A stretch of 64,000 nt of DNA from Spirochaetales bacterium (GTDB lineage: Bacteria > Spirochaetota > Leptospiria > Leptospirales > Leptonemataceae): positions 62,001-126,000 of the forward strand of contig JABTUL010000002.1 of NCBI GenBank assembly GCA_015075425.1. The letters are read 5' to 3'. The notes beneath the pieces are model-generated. The model did not search any database and was not told the DNA's origin. It worked only from the letters and a program-made list of their open reading frames with translations. Numbering within the stretch: the stretch's first letter is position 1; each line of letters begins with the position of its first letter. Shown here piece after piece: positions 40,591 to 49,826 of the stretch. The translations under genes and the position numbers were made by a program.

Positions 40591-41661
40591 TCAGGCTGCG
40601 CTGGCAGCTTCCTTTTTCTTTTTGGCCATGAAGAATATCACAGCACCCACCAGCAGGAAGAGCAAGAGCACCAGATACCAGTAGCGAAGAAACACATAGG
40701 TTATGCTCATCACAATAAAACCAATGACGGCAAAGATCACACGCAAAGCTCCCGCACCAAAGTTGCCAATGATCGGGATCTGCTCGATCAAAGTGAGAAG
40801 CGGCCCCACGATCATGGACATGCCTCCACTGATCATCAACACAGCGACCGCGAACAAAATAAGAGTTGTTGTCGCGTCACTCGTTTTGATGGCTTCCATG
40901 GTTTCTTGATAGCCACCCGGACCGAGCGCCAGATACAGATTGTCTTTTTTAGACTTATAGGCAGAATAGCTGTTGCCGCTGAGCGCTCCGATCACAGTAT
41001 AATCTGCGGCCGGATCGTAGGCCGTACCGGAATAAGAAATGCGCATACAACCGATTCGCGGTGAGCTGCTATCGCAGCTGGCATCCGGATAGTAGTAGGA
41101 TCCTGAGGCGTGAATGGGAATCAAAAAATCTGCCTGTTGCGGACGCGGAGAAGGCATGCCATAGTACTCCACGCTGGCGGCAACCCTGTAGGGTTGATCG
41201 GCCATGACGGCAAAAGAATCCACCTTGCCTTCGTAGCTTTTAATAGACATGGGCGGATTGTATTTGCCGCGACAGCCTTCCTTGTTACCAACATTTTCCT
41301 GCGGGCTGGAAGTCCATTCTGTCACGCATTCATATTCGGGCTTTTTATTCTTATCCGAGTCGCTGGTCGATTTCTTGCGCTGTTTGTAGGCATACATTTG
41401 GGGACTACGTTCCAGGCTTAAATAATGGCCGGGCCGTAAAAACCCGGGATCTCCCAGCACCGGAGCCTGGATTTTACCGGTTGTATAGACGGCCTTATCA
41501 CCTGCAGAACCGGCGGCTGTATGAACTACAGCTCCGGTCAGCGCTTCTGACACACGCTCGCGGCAACTGGAATAGCCCAGAACCACAAAAGAGAGGGGAA
41601 TCAAAAGAAAACCGATCAGCACGCCCACAAAAGACTGCTTCATTTGTTCAAAGAATGACAT
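40591..41661 (-). CDS. TMEM43 (DUF1625)-family membrane protein
   Basis: 356 residues. N-terminal helix ('VGVLIGFLLIPLSFVVLGYSS'), a large non-cytoplasmic loop with several cysteines, then three C-terminal helices ('LILFAVAVLMISGGMSMIVGPL', 'ALRVIFAVIGFIVMSITYVFLR', 'YLVLLLFLLVGAVIFFM'). The patterns 'GHYLSLERSPQMYAY', 'DNLYLALGPGG' and 'LTLIEQIPIIGNFGAG' match TMEM43/LUMA proteins, best known from the animal inner nuclear membrane, with bacterial members. Function in bacteria unknown. AAGGAAG precedes the ATG. Confidence 0.82.
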   Translation of the reverse strand: MSFFEQMKQSFVGVLIGFLLIPLSFVVLGYSSCRERVSEALTGAVVHTAAGSAGDKAVYTTGKIQAPVLGDPGFLRPGHYLSLERSPQMYAYKQRKKSTSDSDKNKKPEYECVTEWTSSPQENVGNKEGCRGKYNPPMSIKSYEGKVDSFAVMADQPYRVAASVEYYGMPSPRPQQADFLIPIHASGSYYYPDASCDSSSPRIGCMRISYSGTAYDPAADYTVIGALSGNSYSAYKSKKDNLYLALGPGGYQETMEAIKTSDATTTLILFAVAVLMISGGMSMIVGPLLTLIEQIPIIGNFGAGALRVIFAVIGFIVMSITYVFLRYWYLVLLLFLLVGAVIFFMAKKKKEAASAA

Positions 41662-41722
41662 AGTTCACTTCCTTTGCAAGAATGGGACAGAAAATCGCTG
41701 CCTGTCCGGACGGGTCAAGCGC

Positions 41723-41777
41723 CTTTCATAGAATGGCTTTTTCTGAAAGAGTTTCTATGAAAGGCTTTCTATGAAAG
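41723..41777. repeat. Three-copy CTTTC-ATAG-AAAG repeat at the end of the WYL gene
   Basis: CTTTCATAGAA (41723-41733) is inverted relative to TTTCTATGAAAG (41752-41763), which is directly repeated as CTTTCTATGAAAG (41765-41777). The third copy overlaps the last codons and TAG of the WYL gene (stop at 41769-41771). The inverted pair can form a stem of about 11 pairs with an 18-nt loop. Could be a terminator, an operator or a duplication product. Confidence 0.6.
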
Positions 41778-42722
41778 CAATTCCGGTACGGGCAGGGCTT
41801 CAAGCTCAGCGGCCATGCTCTGCCGCATATGCTCGGGTTCGAGAATCTCGATCTGTGGACCCATGCTGCGCAGCAAAGAACGCAGCCAGAAACCACTCTG
41901 CGTGGCAATGAGCGCCTCACAATTTCCATCCTCGAGCTCTTTTACCTGCACAGGTTTTAGATAGCGATCCACAGTCTTCTTCAGGCCGGGCGCATAACGC
42001 ACACGGACCTGAAAACCGCTGCCCCGCTGGAAGATGGGGGAAGAGCGCAGAATGACGGAGAGGTTGTCCGGCGGCGGATTTTCCTGCGCCTGATGCAAAA
42101 TCACCGGCTCATCCATTCGATCCAGATGAAAGTAGCGGGCTTCGCCACGTAAATAGCAATGGCCGGAAACGTAAGATTGACCTTCTGCGTGAAACAAAAG
42201 CCAGGGATCGATACGCCGAACCTCCGGCGTCTTACTGGACAAAGAACGATACAAAAATTGCAATTGTAGCTTTTCCGCAAGAGCTTCAGAAATAAGTTCA
42301 CGCTTTTTCTGGCCAGGACCGGAAGCATTTTCCACCAGGGATCCGCCACTGAGTTTGCCCAGCACAGAAAGCAGATTGGGTTGCGACTCCTGTCCCGATT
42401 GTCTATTGCCGGTCAGTTGCTCTATAAGATATTGTAAAAAAAGAATTTCTCTTTCTTCCAGAGCGAAGGGCTCCTCCAGTCCCTGGGGAGATTCCAGAAA
42501 AACACGATCGCCCTCCTGCCAGATGGAAATGAAATCTCCCGGGCCAAAAGGAAAGGAACCCCACATCATGAGTTCCTGAATCATCGCACTTACTTCCGCA
42601 TCAGTGCTGAAACCGGCCAGTTCGCGCAATTCTGAAACAGGCATGCCTTCGGCGCCATGCGCGTAAAGTTGCGGGATCAGTTTTAAGTAGGTTTCTATCC
42701 TGGGTATGGCTGCGCCCTTCAT
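41769..42722 (-). CDS. WYL-domain transcriptional regulator (PafC-like)
   Basis: 317 residues. N-terminal winged-helix region ('ETYLKLIPQLYAHGAEGMPVSELRELAGFSTDAEV'), a central WYL domain ('LQFLYRSLSSKTPEVRRIDPWLLFHAEGQSYVSGHCYLRGEARYFHLDRMDEPVI', read in segments) and a WCX C-terminal extension ('PGLKKTVDRYLKPVQVKEL'). WYL domains sense nucleic-acid ligands in DNA-damage and phage-defence regulators. It overlaps the companion gene by ATGA, the classic pafB-pafC arrangement. Confidence 0.88.
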   Translation of the reverse strand: MKGAAIPRIETYLKLIPQLYAHGAEGMPVSELRELAGFSTDAEVSAMIQELMMWGSFPFGPGDFISIWQEGDRVFLESPQGLEEPFALEEREILFLQYLIEQLTGNRQSGQESQPNLLSVLGKLSGGSLVENASGPGQKKRELISEALAEKLQLQFLYRSLSSKTPEVRRIDPWLLFHAEGQSYVSGHCYLRGEARYFHLDRMDEPVILHQAQENPPPDNLSVILRSSPIFQRGSGFQVRVRYAPGLKKTVDRYLKPVQVKELEDGNCEALIATQSGFWLRSLLRSMGPQIEILEPEHMRQSMAAELEALPVPELLS

Positions 42723-43714
42723 GCGACACCACGGTAGAGCGACTGCATCCGGGCTATCAGCTCTTTGTAGGCTTCGCGAGAATCTTGATCGAGGCCGCTG
42801 ACGGCCTCTGGATTGCGCAACATCCAGCGAAAGAAGGCCGGCCGGTTAGGCGTTTCCAGTTCAAATAGTCCGTTACTCTCCTTTAAGGGGTAGTCATCCA
42901 GAAAATCGTAAAGGGTATCTTCCGCACTGCTCTGAATCCGGAAGCGAATCCGTACAGGTTCATGAATTTCCAGAGAAAGTGGATGCAAATCGACTCTTAA
43001 AGGCCCCTCAAAGGTTCTGCGGTGCCGCGTGGCGCTAACCTCCGGCTCACTCATGCGATCCAGGTAGAAATGGCGCATGCCGGCCGAAGCTTCGCAGTAT
43101 CCGGTCAGAAGCCAGCGACCGCGATGAAAAACCAGCGCGCGCACCGCCACCTGCCGGACAGACGGAGCTCCTTCGTAAACAAAACGAAGATATTTTTGTT
43201 CGGCCATGGCCTTTTGAGCGGACCCGACCGCGCCCTGCACTTCACCGGGCATCAGGAAGAGGTCCTCGTCCCATTCCTCCCGGTCCCCTTTGAAGAGTCC
43301 CGACTCGAGAAACCACTTGCGGGCAATCGAGCGAATCATCGCCTGTTCATCCGGCGTGGCGACTTTCCGGGCGCGCCCGAGAGCCGTCAAAAGCGCCCTT
43401 CTTTCTGCTGGGGTAAATTCCGGAGGTTTGCGCCGTTCGGGCCGCCTGACCGGGAAGTAGATGTGTTCCGTCGCCTCTTTTCCTCCGGGAAGGGTGCTGC
43501 CTGGCTCAAAGTGCTTGAGTTCCAGACCCAGACGCGACAGGTCCTTTTTGTCCCGCTCAAACTTGCGTCTGGCCGATTCTTCATCACCTTCGTAAGCCGA
43601 ACCAAAAAAACGTTTGATCTCCCGAAAGGACAGGCCATTTGCAGATCCCAGAAAGGTCAAATACAGGCAGGCCAGCCTTTCGGTCTTGGCAGGTCGGTCG
43701 GGGGGTCCATTCAT
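42719..43714 (-). CDS. WYL-domain transcriptional regulator (PafB-like)
   Basis: 331 residues. N-terminal HTH ('RLACLYLTFLGSANGLSFREIKRFFGSAYEGDEESARRKFERDKKDLSRLG' in parts), linker with 'PPEFTPAERRALLTAL', and WYL domain 'KYLRFVYEGAPSVRQVAVRALVFHRGRWLLTGYCEASAGMRHFYLDRM' (in parts). Mycobacterial PafB and PafC act together to activate DNA-damage genes independently of LexA; here this is homology-class inference. No obvious defence gene adjoins the pair. Confidence 0.88.
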   Translation of the reverse strand: MNGPPDRPAKTERLACLYLTFLGSANGLSFREIKRFFGSAYEGDEESARRKFERDKKDLSRLGLELKHFEPGSTLPGGKEATEHIYFPVRRPERRKPPEFTPAERRALLTALGRARKVATPDEQAMIRSIARKWFLESGLFKGDREEWDEDLFLMPGEVQGAVGSAQKAMAEQKYLRFVYEGAPSVRQVAVRALVFHRGRWLLTGYCEASAGMRHFYLDRMSEPEVSATRHRRTFEGPLRVDLHPLSLEIHEPVRIRFRIQSSAEDTLYDFLDDYPLKESNGLFELETPNRPAFFRWMLRNPEAVSGLDQDSREAYKELIARMQSLYRGVA

Positions 43715-43774
43715 GCCGGGTTCTGAGTCAACGCGGGCGGCGTCTGTGTCAAAACGATTTTTCGCGGACCACCC

Positions 43775-44824
43775 ATGAGCTACCTGACTGCTTTGCTCTT
43801 TCTAATCCAGTCCCAGTTTGAACGCTACCTACCCCATGAAAGAAAAAGCGTCCAGCTCAAAACAAAAGCCGGTGAACTGCTCACAGATATCTATGTCCCC
43901 CGCTTTACCCTGCGCTGGAAAAATCGGCCGCGGGGAGTTGTTCTTTTTATCCATGGCATGAGCCTTATGGGCAAAGACGACCTGCGGGCCGTTAATATCT
44001 GCCGCGCCCTGGCAGGCGTGGGCTTTTTGTGTTTTGCTCCCGCCTATGACGAAATTGCCGGCCTTGAGATGACCACGGCCTCGATTGGGCGCATCCGTGA
44101 AACCATCCGCACGCTGACCTCTGACCCGGCCATCTGTCCCGGAGGACAGATCAATGTATTCACGGCCTCGTTTTCTGCGGGCTTTGCCCTGACGGTTGCC
44201 GGAGAGAAGGACATGGCCTCCCGCGTGCAGACTCTCTTTCTTGTGGGACCACCGGGAGAAATCCAGTCCACAGCCCACGCTCTGCTGGGGCAGGAAGGTG
44301 TTGATATGTACGGTGCATTTATTTTTTTTAAGAATTTTATTTATCTTTCGGATGGCAAGCGGTCGCCGCTCATTCGCGCTTTTGAACTGGCCGCCAGGGA
44401 TAACTGGCACAATCGGCCGGGCATGCCGGAGCTCGAAGCCTATCTCAAGAAGCAGCCCAGAGCAGTCCGCAAACGCTTCGAGCTTTTATGTCAGAGCGCA
44501 GAAGAAAGGCTGCGCACCTGGAAGAGTGTCTTCCCCCGCGAGAAGACCGGGGTCCTCACTCTGGATATTCTGGGAAGCACGGCCCGGCTGAAAACGCGAT
44601 CGGTTTACCTTCTGCACGGCTCCACGGATGATGTCATCCCGCCAGGCCAGAGTGAGCTTCTCTCCAAAAGGCTGGAACAAAACGGCAAGCGGCACCGCCT
44701 GATCATCTCCCCGCTCATCACCCATGGCGATGCAGCCATCAAGCCCTCGCTCTTCATTGAAATCCTGCGTTTGTTAAATGTATTCGCCGATTTCTTCAGT
44801 CAGGCCGAGAGCCGCTCAAGGTGA
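43775..44824 (+). CDS. Alpha/beta hydrolase-like protein
   Basis: 349 residues. The fold is suggested by 'RGVVLFIHGMSLMGKDDLR' (oxyanion HG), 'CFAPAYDEIAGLEM', the nucleophile elbow 'FTASFSAGFALTVAG', 'VYLLHGSTDDVIPP' (acid Asp) and 'SPLITHGDAA' (His). The elbow is S-x-S-x-G rather than the common G-x-S-x-G. Hydrophobic start 'MSYLTALLFLIQSQ' could be a weak anchor. Substrate unknown. It is divergent from the WYL pair, and its end overlaps the end of convergent glgP by 9 bp. Confidence 0.75.
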   Translation: MSYLTALLFLIQSQFERYLPHERKSVQLKTKAGELLTDIYVPRFTLRWKNRPRGVVLFIHGMSLMGKDDLRAVNICRALAGVGFLCFAPAYDEIAGLEMTTASIGRIRETIRTLTSDPAICPGGQINVFTASFSAGFALTVAGEKDMASRVQTLFLVGPPGEIQSTAHALLGQEGVDMYGAFIFFKNFIYLSDGKRSPLIRAFELAARDNWHNRPGMPELEAYLKKQPRAVRKRFELLCQSAEERLRTWKSVFPREKTGVLTLDILGSTARLKTRSVYLLHGSTDDVIPPGQSELLSKRLEQNGKRHRLIISPLITHGDAAIKPSLFIEILRLLNVFADFFSQAESRSR

Positions 44825-47350
44825 AGTAGCGGAACCAAATAGCCTCTCTTCCGTATGGGCAGAAACCCGCGGGGCCCGCTGCGCGACGGAATCGATCTTC
44901 CAGATATCGCGCGCGTATTCGCCAATGGTCCGATCCGAACTGAACTTACCGGAGCGCGCGCAATTGAGGATGGATTTTTTTAACCACGATTCCTGGTGTT
45001 TGAAATCATTCTGTACTTTCTTCTGGGCCTCCAGATAAGCCTGAAAATCCGCAAGCACCAGGTAGTAGTCACCGCCTTCCAGAAGACTGCGCACGATGTC
45101 CTCGAAAATGCCCGGTTCATCGCGGTTGAAGTAGCTACCGCGGACCGCATCCAGCACATGCCGGATATCGGCATTGCTGCGGTAGATGTCAAAGGGGTTG
45201 TAGCCGCTGCGGCGGCGTTCCAGCACCTGCTCGTCGGTCAGACCAAAAATATAGGCATTCTCCGCTCCGGCCTCTTCTTGAATTTCTATATTGGCTCCAT
45301 CAAGCGTGCCGATGGTCAGTGCTCCATTGAGCATGAATTTCATGTTTCCCGTTCCGGAGGCTTCCATCCCGGCAGTGCTGATCTGTTCAGAGAGGTCAGA
45401 GGCCGGGAAAATGCGCTCGGCCTGAGAGACACGATAGTTGGGCAGGAAGACGACCTTCAAACGACCACGAACATCGGGATCTTTATTTACCGTACGGGCC
45501 ACGGCATTGATGAGCTTGATGATCATTTTAGCCCGGTGATAGCCCGGCGCGGCTTTGCCACCAAAGATCACGGTCCGGGGCACATACTCGGCATCGGGAT
45601 TGAGTTTGATTTGCTGAAAATCGCGTATCACGCGCAAAATGTTCAGATGCTGACGCTTGTACTCATGGATGCGCTTCACCTGCACATCAAAAATACTTTC
45701 CGGATCTGTAACGATTCCGGTTTCGAATTGAATGATGTGACCGAGTTTCTCTTTGTTCAGGCGTTTCACATCATGCCACTCTTTTTGAAACTGCGAATCC
45801 GCCGCCCACTCTTCCAGGCGGCGCAAAAGATCCAGGTTGAGCACCCAGTCCGGCCCGATTTTTTTCGTAATGAGCGCCGCCAGTTCCGGATTGGCTGTCA
45901 GAAGCCAGCGGCGATGGGTGATGCCATTCGTCTTGTTTTGAAACTTTTCCGGCATGATCGGATAGTAATCAGCAAAGATGTCATTTTTAATAATCTCGCT
46001 GTGCAGCCGGGCCACGCCGTTCACGGCGGATGAGCCGATCAAAGCCAGGGAAGCCATGCGCACCGTACGCACCTGACCCTCGCCAATGATGCTCAGACTG
46101 GCCAGAAGCTCATTGGAAGCGCCGCGCTGGCGTTGTTCCTCGAGAAAACCGTGGTTCAGGGCATAGATGATTTCCAGGTGGCGCGGCAAGAGACGCTGAA
46201 GCACGCTCACTTCCCAGCGTTCCAGTGCTTCGGGGAGTACCGTATGATTGGTATAAGCCGTGCACTTCCGGGTGATTTCCAGAGCATGAGTCCAGGGCAC
46301 ATCGTGAATGTCCACAAGAAGCCGAATCAATTCCGGAACGGTTAGCGCCGGATGCGTATCGTTCAACTGGAAGAAAACGCGCTCCGGCAGATTCTCGATA
46401 CGCTCTCCTTCATCCAGAAAGGTTTTGAGCGCATCCTGCACGGTCGCCGACACCAGTAAATACTCCTGCTTGAGACGCAATTCCTGTCCGTTCAGATTGT
46501 TGTCATTGGGATAGAGGACTTTGGAAACCGTTTCCGATTTGAATTTATCGTCTACGGCGCGCAGGTAGTCGCCGTGATTGAAATAATCCAGATTGAATTC
46601 TTCGCCGGCGGCCGATTTCCACATACGCAGATGGTTAACGGTCCGCGTATTGTAGCCAGGAAACATGACATCGTAAGCCTGGGCGATAATCGTTTCACCG
46701 GGCAGCCAGCGCGTACAGACTTCACCGGTATCATTGATAAATTTCTCCGTATAACCGCCAAAGTACACGGGGAAGTAGGTATCCACCCGACGAATTTCCC
46801 AGGGGTTCCCGCGCAGTAACCAGCTATCCGGAGCTTCCTTCTGGTAGCCATTCAAGATTTGCTGGTGGAAAATACCAAATTCATAGCGGAGCGTGGCTCC
46901 CGAACAGGGCAGATCCATGCTGCTCATGGAATCGAGAAAACAGGCTGCCAGGCGACCCAGGCCACCATTGCCCAGTCCGGCATCGGGCTCGTACTCAGCA
47001 ATCTCTTCGAGTTTGAGGCTCAGATTGCTCAGCGCCTGATCCACCGTCTGGCGGAACCCCAGATTGACCAGATTGGTCATGAGCAGTCGACCCAGCAAGA
47101 ATTCAAGGGACAGATAGTAGACACGGCGCACGCGATTCTTCCTATAGAGTTCCTGGGTTTCATTCCAGCGATCTACCAGATGGTCGCGGATGGTGAGCGC
47201 CAGGGCCTGGTAGATATCGGCACCGGTAACATCGTTTTTGAATTTTCCCAGGGTATATTCCAGATGGCGCATGAAAGCCATTTCCAGAGAGGCCAGATCC
47301 ACGCTGGTGGGATGATCAAAGAGTTTCATTAAACGTTCAGATGCTTTCAT
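44816..47350 (-). CDS. glgP: Glycogen/alpha-glucan phosphorylase
   Basis: Releases glucose-1-phosphate from alpha-1,4-glucans; PLP-dependent GT35. 844 residues, normal length. Landmarks: 'YYLSLEFLLGRLLMTNLVNLG', 'EPDAGLGNGGLGRLAACFLDSM', 'QLNDTHPALTVPELIRLL', 'MPEKFQNKTNGITHRRWL', 'VQVKRIHEYKRQHLN', 'GGKAAPGYHRAK', and the PLP-lysine motif 'EASGTGNMKFMLNGALTIG' with Lys671. The ATG (GAAGG upstream) overlaps the end of the GH57 gene. Last gene of the GT4-GH57-glgP operon. Confidence 0.96.
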   Translation of the reverse strand: MKASERLMKLFDHPTSVDLASLEMAFMRHLEYTLGKFKNDVTGADIYQALALTIRDHLVDRWNETQELYRKNRVRRVYYLSLEFLLGRLLMTNLVNLGFRQTVDQALSNLSLKLEEIAEYEPDAGLGNGGLGRLAACFLDSMSSMDLPCSGATLRYEFGIFHQQILNGYQKEAPDSWLLRGNPWEIRRVDTYFPVYFGGYTEKFINDTGEVCTRWLPGETIIAQAYDVMFPGYNTRTVNHLRMWKSAAGEEFNLDYFNHGDYLRAVDDKFKSETVSKVLYPNDNNLNGQELRLKQEYLLVSATVQDALKTFLDEGERIENLPERVFFQLNDTHPALTVPELIRLLVDIHDVPWTHALEITRKCTAYTNHTVLPEALERWEVSVLQRLLPRHLEIIYALNHGFLEEQRQRGASNELLASLSIIGEGQVRTVRMASLALIGSSAVNGVARLHSEIIKNDIFADYYPIMPEKFQNKTNGITHRRWLLTANPELAALITKKIGPDWVLNLDLLRRLEEWAADSQFQKEWHDVKRLNKEKLGHIIQFETGIVTDPESIFDVQVKRIHEYKRQHLNILRVIRDFQQIKLNPDAEYVPRTVIFGGKAAPGYHRAKMIIKLINAVARTVNKDPDVRGRLKVVFLPNYRVSQAERIFPASDLSEQISTAGMEASGTGNMKFMLNGALTIGTLDGANIEIQEEAGAENAYIFGLTDEQVLERRRSGYNPFDIYRSNADIRHVLDAVRGSYFNRDEPGIFEDIVRSLLEGGDYYLVLADFQAYLEAQKKVQNDFKHQESWLKKSILNCARSGKFSSDRTIGEYARDIWKIDSVAQRAPRVSAHTEERLFGSATSP

Positions 47351-48552
47351 ACATTTACCTTCAGGGGAGTCAGATGCAAACGTTCACGCAAATCCGCCAG
47401 GGCATTCATGAAATAGACGTAAGCTTCATGAGGAGTGCCGTAGGGGCTGAAATATTTGTGAACATCGCCATCGTTGAAATATTTTGTACACATATAGTAA
47501 AAATGATCCGAGGTCTGAAGCTTGCGAAACGTATGGAAAAGTTCGCCATCGTCCCGGTCATAGATGGCTTCTTCAATTTCATAAAGGGCATGAATCGCCG
47601 TATTCTGAATGCTGTTCCCCAGCCAGGCGGAAACGTCGCGCTCCGTATCGGCCCAGGAGATGGGGTCGTCCGATTCAATTTCACCGACGGTCTGAAGCTC
47701 TGTGGCCGCTTCCGTCACGGTAAGAAAACGATAGTCAGGATGACGCAAAATGAGCTCCGGTAGTTTTTCCATAAACTGGAAAATTCCGGTGTCTTCCCAC
47801 TGATGCTCGCCCAGAGTCTCGTAATCCATAAATAGATTGATGATGGTTCCGTTCCCGGCCACTTCGTGGCACCAGCGGGCAAACTTCTCCGCCGTCAGCG
47901 GATGCTCGGACCAGGACTTTTGCGAAAACCGGAAGGCAATGTCATCACTCAAACGATAGTTTTTCAATAGAGCTACAATGTCGCGCCGGTATCGCGGACG
48001 ATAGGGAAAGTTGGGCGAACGCCAGCCCAGCATACGCTCGATCCCTTCGGCAAGGACTGCTTTAAAGCCAAGTTCGCCGGCCAGCCAGGCGATGTGATTG
48101 TTGAAAATAAGCTCTGTATTACGGAAGGATCGCGGCTCAACACCAAAGAGGCGCTTGAGCGCACTGGTCTGTGCCTCTACCTGAGCACGAAATTCGCGCT
48201 CTGAGAAAAGAGCACTCAAAGAATGGTAGTAAGTCTCTGCCAAAAAATCGACATGCCCGGTTGCAGCCAGTGCCCGGAACTCATCCAGAACTTCCGGGGC
48301 ATAGAGTTCAAACTGCTCCAGAGCGGTGCCGGAAATCGAATAACTGATGCGAAAGTCTCCGCCATAACGATCCACCAGACGGCGCAGCAGCCGCGTGGCC
48401 GGCAAATAGCATTTGTGCGTAACCTTTTGCATGATCTGCCGGTTACGAGCATCATCGAAATAGTTGCCACTATGGCCAATGTCAAAGAAATGATAGGGCC
48501 GCAACCGGAAAGGCTGGTGCACTTCAAAATAAAAACAAACAGCAGTACTCAA
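47347..48552 (-). CDS. GH57-family glycoside hydrolase
   Basis: 401 residues, short GH57 enzyme of the alpha-amylase/glucanotransferase type that usually neighbours a GT4 glycogen-synthase-like gene. GH57 landmarks: 'VCFYFEVHQPFRLRPY' (HQP motif), 'ATGHVDFLAETYYHSL', the nucleophile in 'FRNTELIFNNHIAW' (Glu147) and the acid 'NLFMDYETLGEHQ' (Asp243). Exact specificity (amylase, 4-alpha-glucanotransferase or branching-like) cannot be settled from sequence. ATGA overlaps at both ends with the GT4 and glgP genes. Confidence 0.9.
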   Translation of the reverse strand: MSTAVCFYFEVHQPFRLRPYHFFDIGHSGNYFDDARNRQIMQKVTHKCYLPATRLLRRLVDRYGGDFRISYSISGTALEQFELYAPEVLDEFRALAATGHVDFLAETYYHSLSALFSEREFRAQVEAQTSALKRLFGVEPRSFRNTELIFNNHIAWLAGELGFKAVLAEGIERMLGWRSPNFPYRPRYRRDIVALLKNYRLSDDIAFRFSQKSWSEHPLTAEKFARWCHEVAGNGTIINLFMDYETLGEHQWEDTGIFQFMEKLPELILRHPDYRFLTVTEAATELQTVGEIESDDPISWADTERDVSAWLGNSIQNTAIHALYEIEEAIYDRDDGELFHTFRKLQTSDHFYYMCTKYFNDGDVHKYFSPYGTPHEAYVYFMNALADLRERLHLTPLKVNV

Positions 48553-49826
48553 GATAGCATCCCGTAGTAGACTTCTTCCACTCTCTCTGCGGCCATCTCC
48601 CAGGTTACTTTCCCCAGTTCTTCCTGCCCGCCCCGGATCATCTCTACGGTTGCTTCTTTTTCTTCAAGGACTTTAATGATGCTCCGGGCCAGTTGATCGG
48701 TATCCCAGAAATCCACTTTGATACAATTCTGCAAAACTTCACTGGCTCCGGACTGCCGCGATAGAATCACCGGAACCCCCTCTGATAGGGCCTCAAGAGG
48801 TGTCAACCCGAACGGCTCAGAAACGCTGGGCATCACGTACAGGTCGCTCATACGGTAGATGCGTTTCACCTGGGCCCGATCCAGAAAACCGGTGTAGTGA
48901 AAGTACTTTCCAATGCCCAGGTCTGCGGCCATCTCAATCATCCGATGATACATATCCCCGGTGCCTACCATAACAAAGCGCACCCCGGGGATCTCTTTGA
49001 TAACCTTTCTGGCTGCAGCGACAAAGTAATCCGGCCCTTTTTGAAACGTAATGCGTCCCAAAAACAGAACGATCTTCTCCTTGAAGGGACGAACCGGGGC
49101 CATGGTGTACTCCGGGCCCAGTTCAAATTCCAGTCCGTTATGGACGGCGGCAATCTTATCGGGCACGACGGCATATTCATGTATCAAACGGTCACGGGTA
49201 AAGTTGCTCACGGTGATGATCTGGTCGCAAGCATGATAGGCATGACGCTCCAGATCATAGACATACTGGTTTACGTTGTCCCCGCTGCGATCTTTTTCCG
49301 TGGCATGAACATGACAGACAAGGGGACGCTGCCTTGCCTGACGCAGAGAAAGGCCGGCCGGATAGGTCATCCAGTCGTGCGCGTGAATGAGATGAAAGTC
49401 CAGATCCGCAACAGAAACCTCTGCCAGACGGGAGAAGAGTTCAATTTCGCGGTAAAGGCCGGGTCCATAGCCGCCGGTCAGACGCAATCGTTCAATACGC
49501 TCTGCCTCTGAAAGTCGCAGTCCGTTGATATGATGAACCAGTGCCCCCGCTGATGTTGCATAGGGATGCAGCTGATCGCCGGCCAGCCAGGCATCGTATT
49601 GCGAAAGCTCCTCTTCCGTGAGAATCTGCAGGGCCCTTCCTGGACTGACCAGAGTCACTCCCTGATCATCGCCCAGGCCATCCCGCACAGCGGGTAGCAA
49701 AAAGTACAGGCGATGCCCGCGGCGCACCAGAGCGCGCGCCAGCCCCCGGCAGGCCATTCCCAGACCTCCGGTTATATGCGGCGGGTACTCCCAGCCAATC
49801 ATCAGTATGGATAATCGCTTGCTCAA
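48549..49826 (-). CDS. GT4 glycosyltransferase, glycogen-synthase-like
   Basis: 425 residues from TTG 49826, preceded by AAAGGGCGG; ATG 49802 would cut into the first strand, and the upstream ATG at 49928 overlaps the divergent gene. 'MIGWEYPPHITGGLGMACRGLARAL' is the G-G-L-G donor/acceptor loop of glycogen-synthase-like GT4 enzymes; 'DFHLIHAHDWMTYPAGL', 'VLFLGRITFQKGPDYFVAAA' and 'MPSVSEPFGLTPLEALSEGVPVI' (EX7E) follow. Probably elongates alpha-glucan from a nucleotide sugar, heading the operon with GH57 and glgP. Confidence 0.88.
   Translation of the reverse strand: MSKRLSILMIGWEYPPHITGGLGMACRGLARALVRRGHRLYFLLPAVRDGLGDDQGVTLVSPGRALQILTEEELSQYDAWLAGDQLHPYATSAGALVHHINGLRLSEAERIERLRLTGGYGPGLYREIELFSRLAEVSVADLDFHLIHAHDWMTYPAGLSLRQARQRPLVCHVHATEKDRSGDNVNQYVYDLERHAYHACDQIITVSNFTRDRLIHEYAVVPDKIAAVHNGLEFELGPEYTMAPVRPFKEKIVLFLGRITFQKGPDYFVAAARKVIKEIPGVRFVMVGTGDMYHRMIEMAADLGIGKYFHYTGFLDRAQVKRIYRMSDLYVMPSVSEPFGLTPLEALSEGVPVILSRQSGASEVLQNCIKVDFWDTDQLARSIIKVLEEKEATVEMIRGGQEELGKVTWEMAAERVEEVYYGMLS

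Noticed and set aside
44996-46033. 345-residue plus-strand frame opposite glgP
   Set aside because: glgP is unambiguous over this interval; the antisense frame has no motif and arises from codon-position bias.
48897-49511. 204-residue plus-strand frame opposite the GT4 gene
   Set aside because: Antisense shadow of a clear glycosyltransferase.
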